DNA of 14,896 nucleotides from Thiobacillus sp. (GTDB lineage Bacteria; Pseudomonadota; Gammaproteobacteria; Burkholderiales; Thiobacillaceae): the NCBI GenBank assembly GCA_020217265.1, contig JAIWOS010000099.1:1-14896 (forward strand), written 5' to 3'. Below, piece by piece: positions 1-6,159 of this stretch. The notes beneath the pieces were generated by a model. It was given only the letters and a program-made list of their open reading frames with translations. It was not told the origin of the DNA and did no database searches. Position 1 is the stretch's first letter. Every line of letters starts with the position of its first letter. The position numbers and the translations under genes are program-made.

Positions 1-294
1 GGCGGCGAGCCAGGCGTCGTTTTCTTCGGGCAGCGCGAGGGAAAGCGTCGCCCAGCGCGGCGTCGCGCCCATCGCCGCGAGGTCGGACAGGTTCACCGCC
101 AGCGCCTTGTGGCCAAGTCCGGCGGGCCCGTCCTGCGGCATGAAGTGGCGGCCTTCGAGCAGCATGTCGGACGTCACCGCGAGCTGCATGCCGGGCGTGG
201 GGGCCAGCAGCGCGCAGTCGTCGCCCACCCCCAGCACCGCGCCGGGCGCGGCGCGGGTGAAGTGGCGGGCGATGAGGTCGAATTCGCCGGGCAT
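1..294 (-). CDS. thiL: Thiamine-monophosphate kinase, N-terminal part (runs off left edge)
   Basis: ThiL phosphorylates thiamine monophosphate to thiamine diphosphate with ATP in the cytoplasm. Only the first 98 codons are in the window. The translation starts MPGEFDLIARHF and contains the family's Mg/ATP-binding motif GVGDDCALL near residue 22, then SDMLLEGRHF around residues 43-52 and LGHKALAVNLSDLAAMGA around 61-78, all typical of the ThiL/PurM-like N-terminal domain. It follows nusB in the same direction with a 51-nt gap. The nusB-thiL pairing is common in proteobacteria and supports the call. No convincing Shine-Dalgarno precedes the ATG, so the start rests on the fit to the family N-terminus. 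The C-terminal domain lies outside the window. Confidence 0.93.
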   Translation of the reverse strand, partial: MPGEFDLIARHFTRAAPGAVLGVGDDCALLAPTPGMQLAVTSDMLLEGRHFMPQDGPAGLGHKALAVNLSDLAAMGATPRWATLSLALPEENDAWLAA

Positions 295-345
295 GGGTAA
301 AGAAGCGCGGGACGGGCGTTCCGGGTCAGCCGCGCGTGCCGGCGT

Positions 346-771
346 TCATGCCGGCTTGGCTTCCAGCGGGCGCGTGGTCTTGCCGAGTTTGTCGAGCACG
401 CCGTTGACGTATTTGTGGCCGTCGGTGCCGCCGAACTTCTTGGCGAGTTCGACGCCTTCGTTGATGACGACGCGCAGCGGCACGTCGGGGCAGTGCACGA
501 GCTCGTAGGCGCCAATGAGCAGAATGCCGCGCTCGATGGGCGACAGTTCGGCGAGCGGCCGGTCGAGCAGCGGCGCGAGGCGCGAACTCAGCAGGTCCTC
601 GTCCTTCAGCACGCCGTAGAGCAGGGTGCGGAAATAGTCCTCGTCGGCGCGCCCGAACTGCTCGTCTTCCCTGAGGTTGGCGATGATGAGGGTGACGTCG
701 GCGCCACCCACCAGCCAGGCGTACAGGCCCTGCAGGGTGAATTCGCGCGCGAGCTTGCGGGAACCGGCCAT
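346..771 (-). CDS. nusB: Transcription antitermination factor NusB
   Basis: A 141-aa protein matching NusB in length and sequence. It has an N-terminal helix beginning SRKLAREFTLQGLYAW, a central segment with LSPIERGILLIGAYEL (about residues 84-99), then RVVINEGVELAKKFGG and the near-terminal KYVNGVLDKL, all hallmark NusB segments. NusB binds boxA RNA with NusE/S10 and promotes antitermination of rRNA operons. The gene starts one base after the ribH stop, so it is almost certainly co-transcribed and translationally coupled with ribH. The ribH-nusB linkage is classic across bacteria. Nothing looks truncated. Confidence 0.96.
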   Translation of the reverse strand: MAGSRKLAREFTLQGLYAWLVGGADVTLIIANLREDEQFGRADEDYFRTLLYGVLKDEDLLSSRLAPLLDRPLAELSPIERGILLIGAYELVHCPDVPLRVVINEGVELAKKFGGTDGHKYVNGVLDKLGKTTRPLEAKPA

Positions 772-772
772 C

Positions 773-1240
773 TCAGAGCCGCTTCAGCAGGTTGGCCATT
801 TCGACGGCCACCCGTGCGGCGTCGCGGCCCTTTTCGGCCATGCGCACGTGCGCCTGCTCCTCGGTGTCCACGGTGAGAATGGCGTTGGCGATCGGCACGC
901 CGGTCTCCAGCTGGACGTCGGTGATGCCGCGCGAGGATTCGTTCGACACGATCTCGAAATGGTAGGTGTCGCCGCGCACCACGGCGCCGATGGCGACGAG
1001 CGCGTCGTACTTGCCCGACTGCGCCATCTTCTGCAGCACCAGCGGGTGTTCGAGCGCGCCCGGAACGTTGACCAGCACGGTGTCGGCTTTCGCCACGCCG
1101 AGGCGGGCGAGCTCGATCTCGCAGGCCGAGAGCAGGCCTTCGCAGATGTCCTGGTTGAAACGGCTCATGACGATGCCGATGCGCAGGCCCTGGCCGTTGT
1201 AGACCGGGTCGAGTTCGTTGATGTCGCTGCTGCTGCCCAT
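773..1240 (-). CDS. ribH: 6,7-dimethyl-8-ribityllumazine synthase
   Basis: RibH condenses 5-amino-6-ribitylamino-uracil with 3,4-dihydroxy-2-butanone-4-phosphate to give the riboflavin precursor lumazine. It is 155 aa, the usual length. Visible motifs are [12 protein letters not shown] (26-37), [11 protein letters not shown] (59-69), [12 protein letters not shown] (85-96, whose His94 corresponds to the catalytic His of the family) and [11 protein letters not shown] (123-133). The reading frame stays open far upstream of the ATG. The start at 1240 was chosen because an AAGGAGC Shine-Dalgarno (plus-strand gctcctt, 1247-1253) lies just before it and because the upstream frame overlaps ribB in antiphase with no family similarity. 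Its substrates come from ribBX and from RibA/RibD functions encoded elsewhere. Confidence 0.96.
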   Translation of the reverse strand: MGSSSDINELDPVYNGQGLRIGIVMSRFNQDICEGLLSACEIELARLGVAKADTVLVNVPGALEHPLVLQKMAQSGKYDALVAIGAVVRGDTYHFEIVSNESSRGITDVQLETGVPIANAILTVDTEEQAHVRMAEKGRDAARVAVEMANLLKRL

Positions 1241-1254
1241 GGGTGTGCTCCTTG

Positions 1255-2340
1255 TCAGGCCTTGTCGAGATATCCCGTGACTTCGAGTCCGAAGCCGTCC
1301 ATCGCCGGCATCTTGCGCGGGCTGGCGAGCAGCTTCATCTTGCCGACGCCGAGGTCGCGCAGGATCTGCGCGCCGATGCCGTAGTCGCGCAGGTCGTATT
1401 TGCGTGGTGCGGCCGGCGCGGGATTGATGCGGTCGAGCAGCGCGTCGGCGGTTTCCGGCCGGTGCAGCAACACCAGCACGCCGGACTGCGACTCGGCGAT
1501 GCGCTCCATCGCGCCCATGATCGGCCACGAATGGCCGCCGCCGGTGACGTCGAGAAAATCCATCACGGAGAGGGGTTCGTGCACGCGCACCAGAGTTTCG
1601 CGGTCGGCGTGAATGTCGCCTTTCACCAGCGCGAGATGGGTTTCCTTGGCGCACTTGTCGCGGTAGGCGATCAGCCGGAAGGCGCCGTACACGGTCTGGA
1701 TCAGGCGGTCGGCGGCGCGCTCGACCAGGCTTTCGGTCTGGTTGCGGTAATGGATGAGATCGGCGATCGCCCCGATCTTGAGGCCGTGCTGCTGCGCGAA
1801 GGGAATCAGATCCGGCAGGCGCGCCATGCTGCCGTCATCCTTGAGGATTTCGCAGATCACCGCCGCCGGCTCCAGGCCCGCGAGCGCGGCGAGATCGCAC
1901 CCCGCCTCGGTGTGGCCGGCGCGCACCAGCACGCCGCCGGGCTGCGCGCGCAGCGGGAAGATGTGGCCGGGCTGGATGATGTCGGTGGGCTTCGCATCCT
2001 TCTTCACCGCGGCCTGGATGGTGACGGCGCGGTCGGCGGCGGAAATGCCGGTGGTCACGCCTTCGGCGGCTTCGATCGACACGGTGAACGCGGTGCCGTG
2101 CGGCGTCTGGTTGTCGCTCACCATCTGCTTCAGGCCGAGCTGGCGGCAGCGCGCGTCGGTGAGGGTGAGGCAGATGAGCCCGCGGCCGTATTTGGCCATG
2201 AAGTTGATCGCGTCGGGCGTGGCGAACTCGGCGGCCATGACGAGGTCGCCCTCGTTTTCGCGGTCTTCCTCGTCGACCAGCACGACCATGCGGCCGGCAC
2301 GCAGTTCTTCGATGATTTCGGGGGTGGAGGCGAGGCTCAT
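1255..2340 (-). CDS. ribB: 3,4-dihydroxy-2-butanone-4-phosphate synthase with degenerate GTP cyclohydrolase II-like domain (RibBX type)
   Basis: The 361-aa protein has an N-terminal RibB domain (about 1-200) with intact active-site motifs: [10 protein letters not shown] (23-32), GRGLICLTL (52-60), [14 protein letters not shown] (96-109) and [10 protein letters not shown] (141-150). This domain converts ribulose-5-phosphate to dihydroxybutanone phosphate. The C-terminal part (about 205-361) is related to RibA ([14 protein letters not shown], 319-332), but the three zinc cysteines and the QEGRGIG signature of GTP cyclohydrolase II are absent. Where RibA has the Cys-containing DVFxSLRCDCG stretch, this protein has [15 protein letters not shown] (258-272). 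GTP cyclohydrolase II activity is therefore unlikely. RibBX variants of this kind are described in Proteobacteria, and a separate ribA should exist. Its ATG overlaps the ribE stop by one base (TGATG). Confidence 0.93.
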   Translation of the reverse strand: MSLASTPEIIEELRAGRMVVLVDEEDRENEGDLVMAAEFATPDAINFMAKYGRGLICLTLTDARCRQLGLKQMVSDNQTPHGTAFTVSIEAAEGVTTGISAADRAVTIQAAVKKDAKPTDIIQPGHIFPLRAQPGGVLVRAGHTEAGCDLAALAGLEPAAVICEILKDDGSMARLPDLIPFAQQHGLKIGAIADLIHYRNQTESLVERAADRLIQTVYGAFRLIAYRDKCAKETHLALVKGDIHADRETLVRVHEPLSVMDFLDVTGGGHSWPIMGAMERIAESQSGVLVLLHRPETADALLDRINPAPAAPRKYDLRDYGIGAQILRDLGVGKMKLLASPRKMPAMDGFGLEVTGYLDKA

Positions 2341-2945
2341 CAGTCTTTGTCCGTGGGGTTCGAAAATTGCGTCAGGCGTTCGACGTAACGGGCGATCATG
2401 TCGACTTCGAGGTTGACGCGGCTGCCGTCCTGCAGGTGCTTGAGCGTCGTCATTTCCAGCGTGTGCGGAATCAGGTTCAGCGCGAAGCGGTTGCCTTCGA
2501 CGTGGTTGATGGTGAGCGAAACGCCGTTCACCGTGACCGAGCCCTTGCGGATGAGATAGCGCGCGAGTTCCTCCGGCGCGTCGATCTCCAGCCGGTGCGA
2601 TTCGCCCTCCGGCCGGAAGGCGTGCACCGTGCCGACGCCGTCGACGTGGCCCGAAACCAGATGACCGCCCAGCCGGTCGGCCAGCCGCAAGGCCTTTTCC
2701 AGATTGACCTCGGCGCCGGGTACGAAGCCGGCGGTGACGCGCAGTGTTTCGGCGGACACATCGACGGTGAAGCTCGTGGGCGTGACCGTGACGGCGGTGA
2801 GGCAGACGCCGTTGACCGCGATGCTGTCGCCGATCGCCACGTCGGAGAAATCGAGGCCGCCACCCAGGATCGTCATGCGGGCGTCCTGGCCGCGCGCTTC
2901 GTAGTCATGAATGCGGCCGATGGCCTGGATGATGCCGGTGAACAT
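2340..2945 (-). CDS. ribE: Riboflavin synthase, alpha chain
   Basis: Riboflavin synthase dismutates two lumazine molecules to riboflavin. The 201-aa product begins with the diagnostic MFTGIIQAIG. It shows the internal duplication of the family: GDSIAVNGVCLTAV (39-52) in the first lumazine-binding half and GSVTVNGVSLTIN (135-147) in the second, plus GGHLVSGHVDG (93-103) at the junction and LNLIPHTLEMTT (156-167). The frame is open 35 codons further upstream, but the MFTGII start is invariant in the family, and the longer version would overlap the promoter. It is the first gene of the riboflavin operon. ribD, often located just before it, is absent. Confidence 0.96.
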   Translation of the reverse strand: MFTGIIQAIGRIHDYEARGQDARMTILGGGLDFSDVAIGDSIAVNGVCLTAVTVTPTSFTVDVSAETLRVTAGFVPGAEVNLEKALRLADRLGGHLVSGHVDGVGTVHAFRPEGESHRLEIDAPEELARYLIRKGSVTVNGVSLTINHVEGNRFALNLIPHTLEMTTLKHLQDGSRVNLEVDMIARYVERLTQFSNPTDKD

Positions 2946-2985
2946 GGATGGTATGGAAAGAACGGCCCTGCGGGAAAGACCGAGC

Positions 2986-3014
2986 ATTGTAGGCGTTTCG
3001 TTGCACGGGGTGAA
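2986..3014 (-). promoter_or_regulatory. Sigma-70-like promoter of the ribE-ribBX-ribH-nusB-thiL operon
   Basis: On the minus strand TTCACC (3014-3009) is followed by a 17-nt spacer and TACAAT (2991-2986). The -10 matches the consensus at 5 of 6 positions and the -35 at 4 of 6, with ideal spacing. The predicted start, near 2980, leaves a leader of only about 35 nt before the ribE ATG. That is too short for an FMN riboswitch, and none of the conserved RFN blocks is seen between 2946 and 3102. Prediction by eye only. Confidence 0.6.
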
Positions 3015-3102
3015 CACCCGCCCGGGGTGGCCGCGGTTGCAGAACGCCACTGCGCTAACAAGCGGGTTCCCCCGGCGGGACGCACGCCAAGGGCACGGCC
3101 CG

Positions 3103-4344
3103 CTAGGGCAACGCGATATTCTGGTCGGTGCTGAACTGGTAGTCGTGGAACACGTGCTCCGCCGAAAGCACCTGATAGCTGCCGTCGTCCAGACGCCGCG
3201 TCGTGTCCTTCAGCCGGTACGCGGTCTGGCCGCAGGTCCAGATGTCGAAATTGCGCATGTGGGTGCACAGGCAGGTCTTGTCTTTCACCGAAATCTTTTT
3301 CGCCGTCGGGTGCAGTTCCACCTCGCGGTTGTAGGCGTCGATGTAGGCACACTTGCCGTTGGCGTCGAGGAGATAGCCGTAGGCCTCGCAGTTGGGGCGG
3401 ATGCCGGCGCCGATGCCGGGGCTGCCCTTCAGCATGCGCATCGGGTAGCCGGTCGGCGACAGCAGGTTGACCTCGATGTCGGCCTCGCTCGCCTTGAAGT
3501 ATTCCTGCTTCACCTTGTCGGGCAGGCCGCATTCCTTCGTCACCGTGAAGCGCGTCGCCACCTGCACGCCGGCCGCGCCCATGTCGAGAAAGGCGGTGGC
3601 GTCGCTGCCGGTGAAGATGCCGCCGGCGGCAATTACCGGGATGTCGAGGTGTTCGGATTCGAGGTAGGCCAGCACCTCGGCGACCAGCGTGGCGAGGTCG
3701 AATTTCGCCCAGTCGAGGCCGAAGCCGAGGTGGCCGCCGGCGAGCGGGCCTTCGACGACGATATAGTCGGGCAGGCGGTCGAGCCGCGCGTTCTTGCGCA
3801 GGAAGAGCGCGAGCGCGCGGGTCGAGGACACGATGATGCCGAGCCTGGCGTGGCGGAAACGCGGGTGGTCGGCCATCAGCGCGAACGAGCCCAGGTGCAG
3901 GCCGGCCGACAGCGTGATGCCGTCGATGCCGGCGTCGAGCGCGGCATTGAGGCGCACGCGCAGCGTGTCGGCCGGCGCGTTCATCGTCAGCTTTTCCATG
4001 CAGTTGATGAAGATCAGGCCGTCGCCGCGCTTGGCTTCCATGGCGGCGCCGACGTGGTTGCGCGTCGCTTCGGCCAGCGAGTCGAGGCAGAACTGCACCG
4101 AGGACTTGTCGGTGTTGGCGATGTTGGCCTTGTACTTTTTCAGCTTCTGGCTGACGAAGTTGGTGTCGAAGCGGGTGTCCGACACGGTATGCACCATGGC
4201 ATCCGAGATGTGGCCGATGCCCCCCAGGCGCGCCGCTTCGAGCGCCAGCTCGGCGGTGGAAATGTCCACGCCCATGCCGCCGATCATGATCGGCACCAGT
4301 TCCTGCTTGCCGAAGCGCAAGCGGAAGTCGTCCACGCGTTTCAT
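3103..4344 (-). CDS. Nitronate monooxygenase-family FMN-dependent TIM-barrel protein
   Basis: A 413-aa protein of the nitronate monooxygenase / 2-nitropropane dioxygenase superfamily. It has an N-terminal PIMIGGMGVDIS (18-29) where the first barrel strand meets FMN, VVEGPLAGGHLGFG (196-209) including the AGGH histidine (His205) conserved in the family, and the phosphate-binding strand IPVIAAGGIFTGSDA (235-249) followed by GAAGVQVATRF (256-266). Beyond the barrel lies an unusual tail of about 110 residues with cysteines at 319, 332, 358, 360 and 371, including CLC and TCG. Family members oxidise nitronates or act as enoyl reductases; the substrate here is unknown. The start at 4344 is chosen from the fit to the family; a weak AAGAAGA precedes it. 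It points the same way as the riboflavin operon but is separated by 157 nt containing that operon's promoter. Confidence 0.82.
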   Translation of the reverse strand: MKRVDDFRLRFGKQELVPIMIGGMGVDISTAELALEAARLGGIGHISDAMVHTVSDTRFDTNFVSQKLKKYKANIANTDKSSVQFCLDSLAEATRNHVGAAMEAKRGDGLIFINCMEKLTMNAPADTLRVRLNAALDAGIDGITLSAGLHLGSFALMADHPRFRHARLGIIVSSTRALALFLRKNARLDRLPDYIVVEGPLAGGHLGFGLDWAKFDLATLVAEVLAYLESEHLDIPVIAAGGIFTGSDATAFLDMGAAGVQVATRFTVTKECGLPDKVKQEYFKASEADIEVNLLSPTGYPMRMLKGSPGIGAGIRPNCEAYGYLLDANGKCAYIDAYNREVELHPTAKKISVKDKTCLCTHMRNFDIWTCGQTAYRLKDTTRRLDDGSYQVLSAEHVFHDYQFSTDQNIALP

Positions 4345-4568
4345 TCGGGTCTTCTTTGTTGATGAATTGTTCGGGGGGGCGCATGCGCCCGGTTCAGGCT
4401 GACCGCTGACTGCAGCACGATGCCGCATCGATCTCCGCGCTCTATTGTAACGTCGCGGCGACCGGGCTGCCGAGCGGCCGGATGCAGAGGCGGCTGGACG
4501 GGCGTTTTGAGCGGGCGATGGCATAGAATTGCGGCACTCGCGCGCGTCGCGCATTCCGGAATCGCTCG
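4345..4568. promoter_or_regulatory. Divergent intergenic region between the flavoprotein gene and the lipoprotein gene
   Basis: This stretch must hold start signals for both divergent genes. On the minus strand a TACAAT -10-like hexamer (4449-4444) lies about 100 nt before the flavoprotein ATG, but no good -35 sits 16-18 nt upstream of it. On the plus strand TAGAAT (4524-4529) matches the -10 consensus at 5 of 6 positions 39 nt before the lipoprotein ATG, again with a weak -35. A 10-bp perfect palindrome, ATTCCGGAAT (4553-4562), lies just before the lipoprotein start. No FNR-type box is visible here, unlike the two units downstream. Confidence 0.35.
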
Positions 4569-5039
4569 ATGAACCTGCGCCTGCTTTCCCCCGTCGTCCT
4601 GGCCGCCGGCCTGCTGCTTGCCGCATGCGGCGCGCCGCAGCAAACGGAAACCCACGATGCCGGCCCCAGGGGCTACGTCGCGTTCTATATTCCCGCCGAC
4701 GATCCGGCCTACAGCGACCTGCACGTCGGCGCGCAGATCTATCGCATCGAAGCGGGCAAGCGCGTGTTCGTCGGCTCGACGCAGAAATGGAAGAACCTCG
4801 TGCCGGCCCGCCACGGCCTCACGGTGGCGCTGCCGCCGGGCGCCTACACGTTCTCGGTCGAGATGGCGGGCGGCGCGGCGCCGGTGTCGCTGACGGTCGA
4901 GCAGGACGTCTACACGCCGGTGCGCATCGGCGCCGTCGATCTCGTGCGCAGCCAGATGATCGGCATGAGCGAGCAGGTCCACTTCAACATCCGCGCCACG
5001 CCCGAAACGCCCATTCCGCCGGGCCGCACGCCGCACTGA
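4569..5039 (+). CDS. Small outer-membrane-type lipoprotein of unknown function
   Basis: The 156-aa product has a clear lipoprotein signal peptide: MNLR, a hydrophobic stretch, then the lipobox LLAAC with the lipidated cysteine at residue 20. Residue +2 after Cys is Gly, not Asp, so outer-membrane sorting is expected. The mature part is short and predicted mostly beta: GYVAFYIPADDP (35-46), VGAQIYRIEAGKRVFVGS (53-70), then LPPGAYTFSVEM. This pattern (strand, dipeptide-G turn, PGxYxF) loosely recalls DUF2846-like beta-sandwich lipoproteins, but that is a resemblance, not an identification. It lies 120 nt upstream of the nor unit in the same direction, separated from it by a hairpin and a promoter, so it is probably expressed separately. 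Confidence 0.8.
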   Translation: MNLRLLSPVVLAAGLLLAACGAPQQTETHDAGPRGYVAFYIPADDPAYSDLHVGAQIYRIEAGKRVFVGSTQKWKNLVPARHGLTVALPPGAYTFSVEMAGGAAPVSLTVEQDVYTPVRIGAVDLVRSQMIGMSEQVHFNIRATPETPIPPGRTPH

Positions 5040-5044
5040 GCCCC

Positions 5045-5058
5045 GCGGGCACGCCCGC
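5045..5058 (+). terminator. Possible weak hairpin after the lipoprotein gene
   Basis: GCGGG-cacg-CCCGC forms a 5-bp GC stem six bases after the lipoprotein stop codon. It has no T-tract, so it is at best a weak or factor-assisted terminator. Its position between the lipoprotein gene and the next promoter is suggestive. Confidence 0.3.
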
Positions 5059-5088
5059 ATTCCTGAAGCAGACCGCCCGATCCGGAAC

Positions 5089-5130
5089 TTGACGCGGATC
5101 AAGGGCGGCTGCGCACCGTCTCGATAGCAT
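5089..5130 (+). promoter_or_regulatory. FNR/Dnr-type anaerobic/NO-responsive promoter of the norCB unit
   Basis: TTGAC-GCGG-ATCAA (5089-5102) matches the FNR/Dnr/NNR consensus TTGAT-N4-ATCAA at 9 of 10 half-site positions. A -10 element TAGCAT sits at 5125-5130. If the box is centred at -41.5, the start would be at 5137 and the -10 would fall exactly on TAGCAT, the class II arrangement for CRP/FNR activators. The 114-aa protein gene begins at 5160, after an AAGAGGAGAG ribosome binding site (5146-5155). Which regulator of the family binds cannot be read from the site. Confidence 0.8.
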
Positions 5131-5159
5131 GGTCTCGCCAGCCTGAAGAGGAGAGTTCC

Positions 5160-5504
5160 ATGATCGAACCCGTCGCGCTTGCCGATTTCTTTACCGTCTT
5201 TTTCACCGCCGCGCTCGTCATCCTGTGCGGCGGCCTGTACGCGCTGCTGTTCGCCTATGCGCGCGTGAAGGACACGCCGCGGCTGATGCCGCTGGCCTAC
5301 CTGTCGTATGCCGGGCTCGCGGTGTCCGCGCTCGTGCTCGCGCATGCGGCACATCTTTTCGACAGCGCCTTCTGGACCCTGGTGGTCGGCCTGATGCTGG
5401 CCGGCTACCTCGTCGCGCCGCACGGCATCTGGCACCTGTGCGTGGGCACGCATGGCGACGAAGACCATGCCGCGCCCGAACCCGAATCCCCCCGTCTTGT
5501 TTAA
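5160..5504 (+). CDS. Unrecognised three-helix membrane protein leading the norCB unit
   Basis: The 114-aa product has three hydrophobic segments (about 11-34, 43-66 and 70-94) and a short, His/Glu/Pro-rich C-terminal tail. Histidines at 62, 65, 88 and 92 fall in or at the ends of helices 2 and 3 (HAAH, PHGIWH), with Cys23 and Cys94 also near membrane. This could suit heme or metal binding, but that is inference. It has the nor promoter to itself, a strong Shine-Dalgarno, and its stop lies 18 nt before norC, so it should be made together with NorCB. I do not recognise it as NorE (a cytochrome oxidase subunit III-like protein, larger) or NorF. It could be an assembly factor or accessory subunit of NO reductase. 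Confidence 0.78.
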   Translation: MIEPVALADFFTVFFTAALVILCGGLYALLFAYARVKDTPRLMPLAYLSYAGLAVSALVLAHAAHLFDSAFWTLVVGLMLAGYLVAPHGIWHLCVGTHGDEDHAAPEPESPRLV

Positions 5505-5522
5505 CCCTGAGGAGTAAGCACC

Positions 5523-6149
5523 ATGACGACTGAAGCCTGGTGGGCATCCCCATCGCTCTGGCGCAAGAGCGCCATCTGGATCACGGGCGGTTCGTTCGTG
5601 ATGCTGATCTTCCTGACCTTCGACACCATGTCGTACATCCAGGCCGGCGGCAAGCAGGTGCCGGGCTATTCGATCATCAACCAGCGCGTCGATTACCAGT
5701 TCGACGAAGCGAAGAACCGCTACGTGCCGGTGATCGGCCCCGAGGAACCGCTGTTCGGCAAGAAGCTCACCGAGGCCGAGGCCGCGGCGCTGGTGTCCAA
5801 GGGTAAGCTCAACACGCAGGCGAAGAACTGCATGGAATGCCACACCCTGCTGGGCAACGGCGCCTACTACGCGCCCGATCTCACCAAGGCCTGGCTCGAT
5901 CCTTCGTGGGGCTCCAAGGAGGTGCGCGAGCAGCAGATGGTGGAATTCCTGATGAATCCGCAGGACCGGCTGCACAACGGTATCGGCCGTCGCATGCCCA
6001 ACCTCGGCATCACCGAAGAAGAAGCGCGCGCGACGGTCGCCTTCCTCAAATGGATGAGCGCGATCAACACGCTCGGCTTCCCGCACAACTTCAAGGCGAT
6101 CGACCAGTCCGACGCGCCTGCGTCCGCCGCCGCCCCCGCCCAACCCTGA
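5523..6149 (+). CDS. norC: Nitric oxide reductase subunit C (membrane-anchored cytochrome c)
   Basis: NorC carries electrons through its heme c to NorB for reduction of 2 NO to N2O. There is one N-terminal membrane anchor (about 17-36), then a periplasmic domain with heme-binding C103-M-E-C-H107 followed by TLLGNGAYYAPDL, a signature of NorC, and RRMPNLG (156-162) where Met158 is the likely sixth heme ligand. It ends in FLKWMSAINTLGFPHN, also NorC-like. At 208 aa it is longer than classic NorC of about 146-150 aa: roughly 35-40 extra residues lie between the anchor and the heme motif (about 44-80), and there is an Ala/Pro-rich tail. A GAGGAG ribosome binding site precedes the ATG. norB follows 10 nt after its stop. 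Confidence 0.95.
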   Translation: MTTEAWWASPSLWRKSAIWITGGSFVMLIFLTFDTMSYIQAGGKQVPGYSIINQRVDYQFDEAKNRYVPVIGPEEPLFGKKLTEAEAAALVSKGKLNTQAKNCMECHTLLGNGAYYAPDLTKAWLDPSWGSKEVREQQMVEFLMNPQDRLHNGIGRRMPNLGITEEEARATVAFLKWMSAINTLGFPHNFKAIDQSDAPASAAAPAQP

Positions 6150-6159
6150 GGAGAACGAC

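Noticed and set aside
1241..1654. Long N-terminal extension of ribH
   Set aside because: Reads Arg-rich antiphase sequence across ribBX; the true start at 1240 has an AAGGAGC ribosome binding site and gives the normal RibH length.
2946..3102. Possible FMN (RFN) riboswitch upstream of ribE
   Set aside because: The conserved RFN sequence blocks are not present, and the predicted promoter leaves a leader of only about 35 nt.
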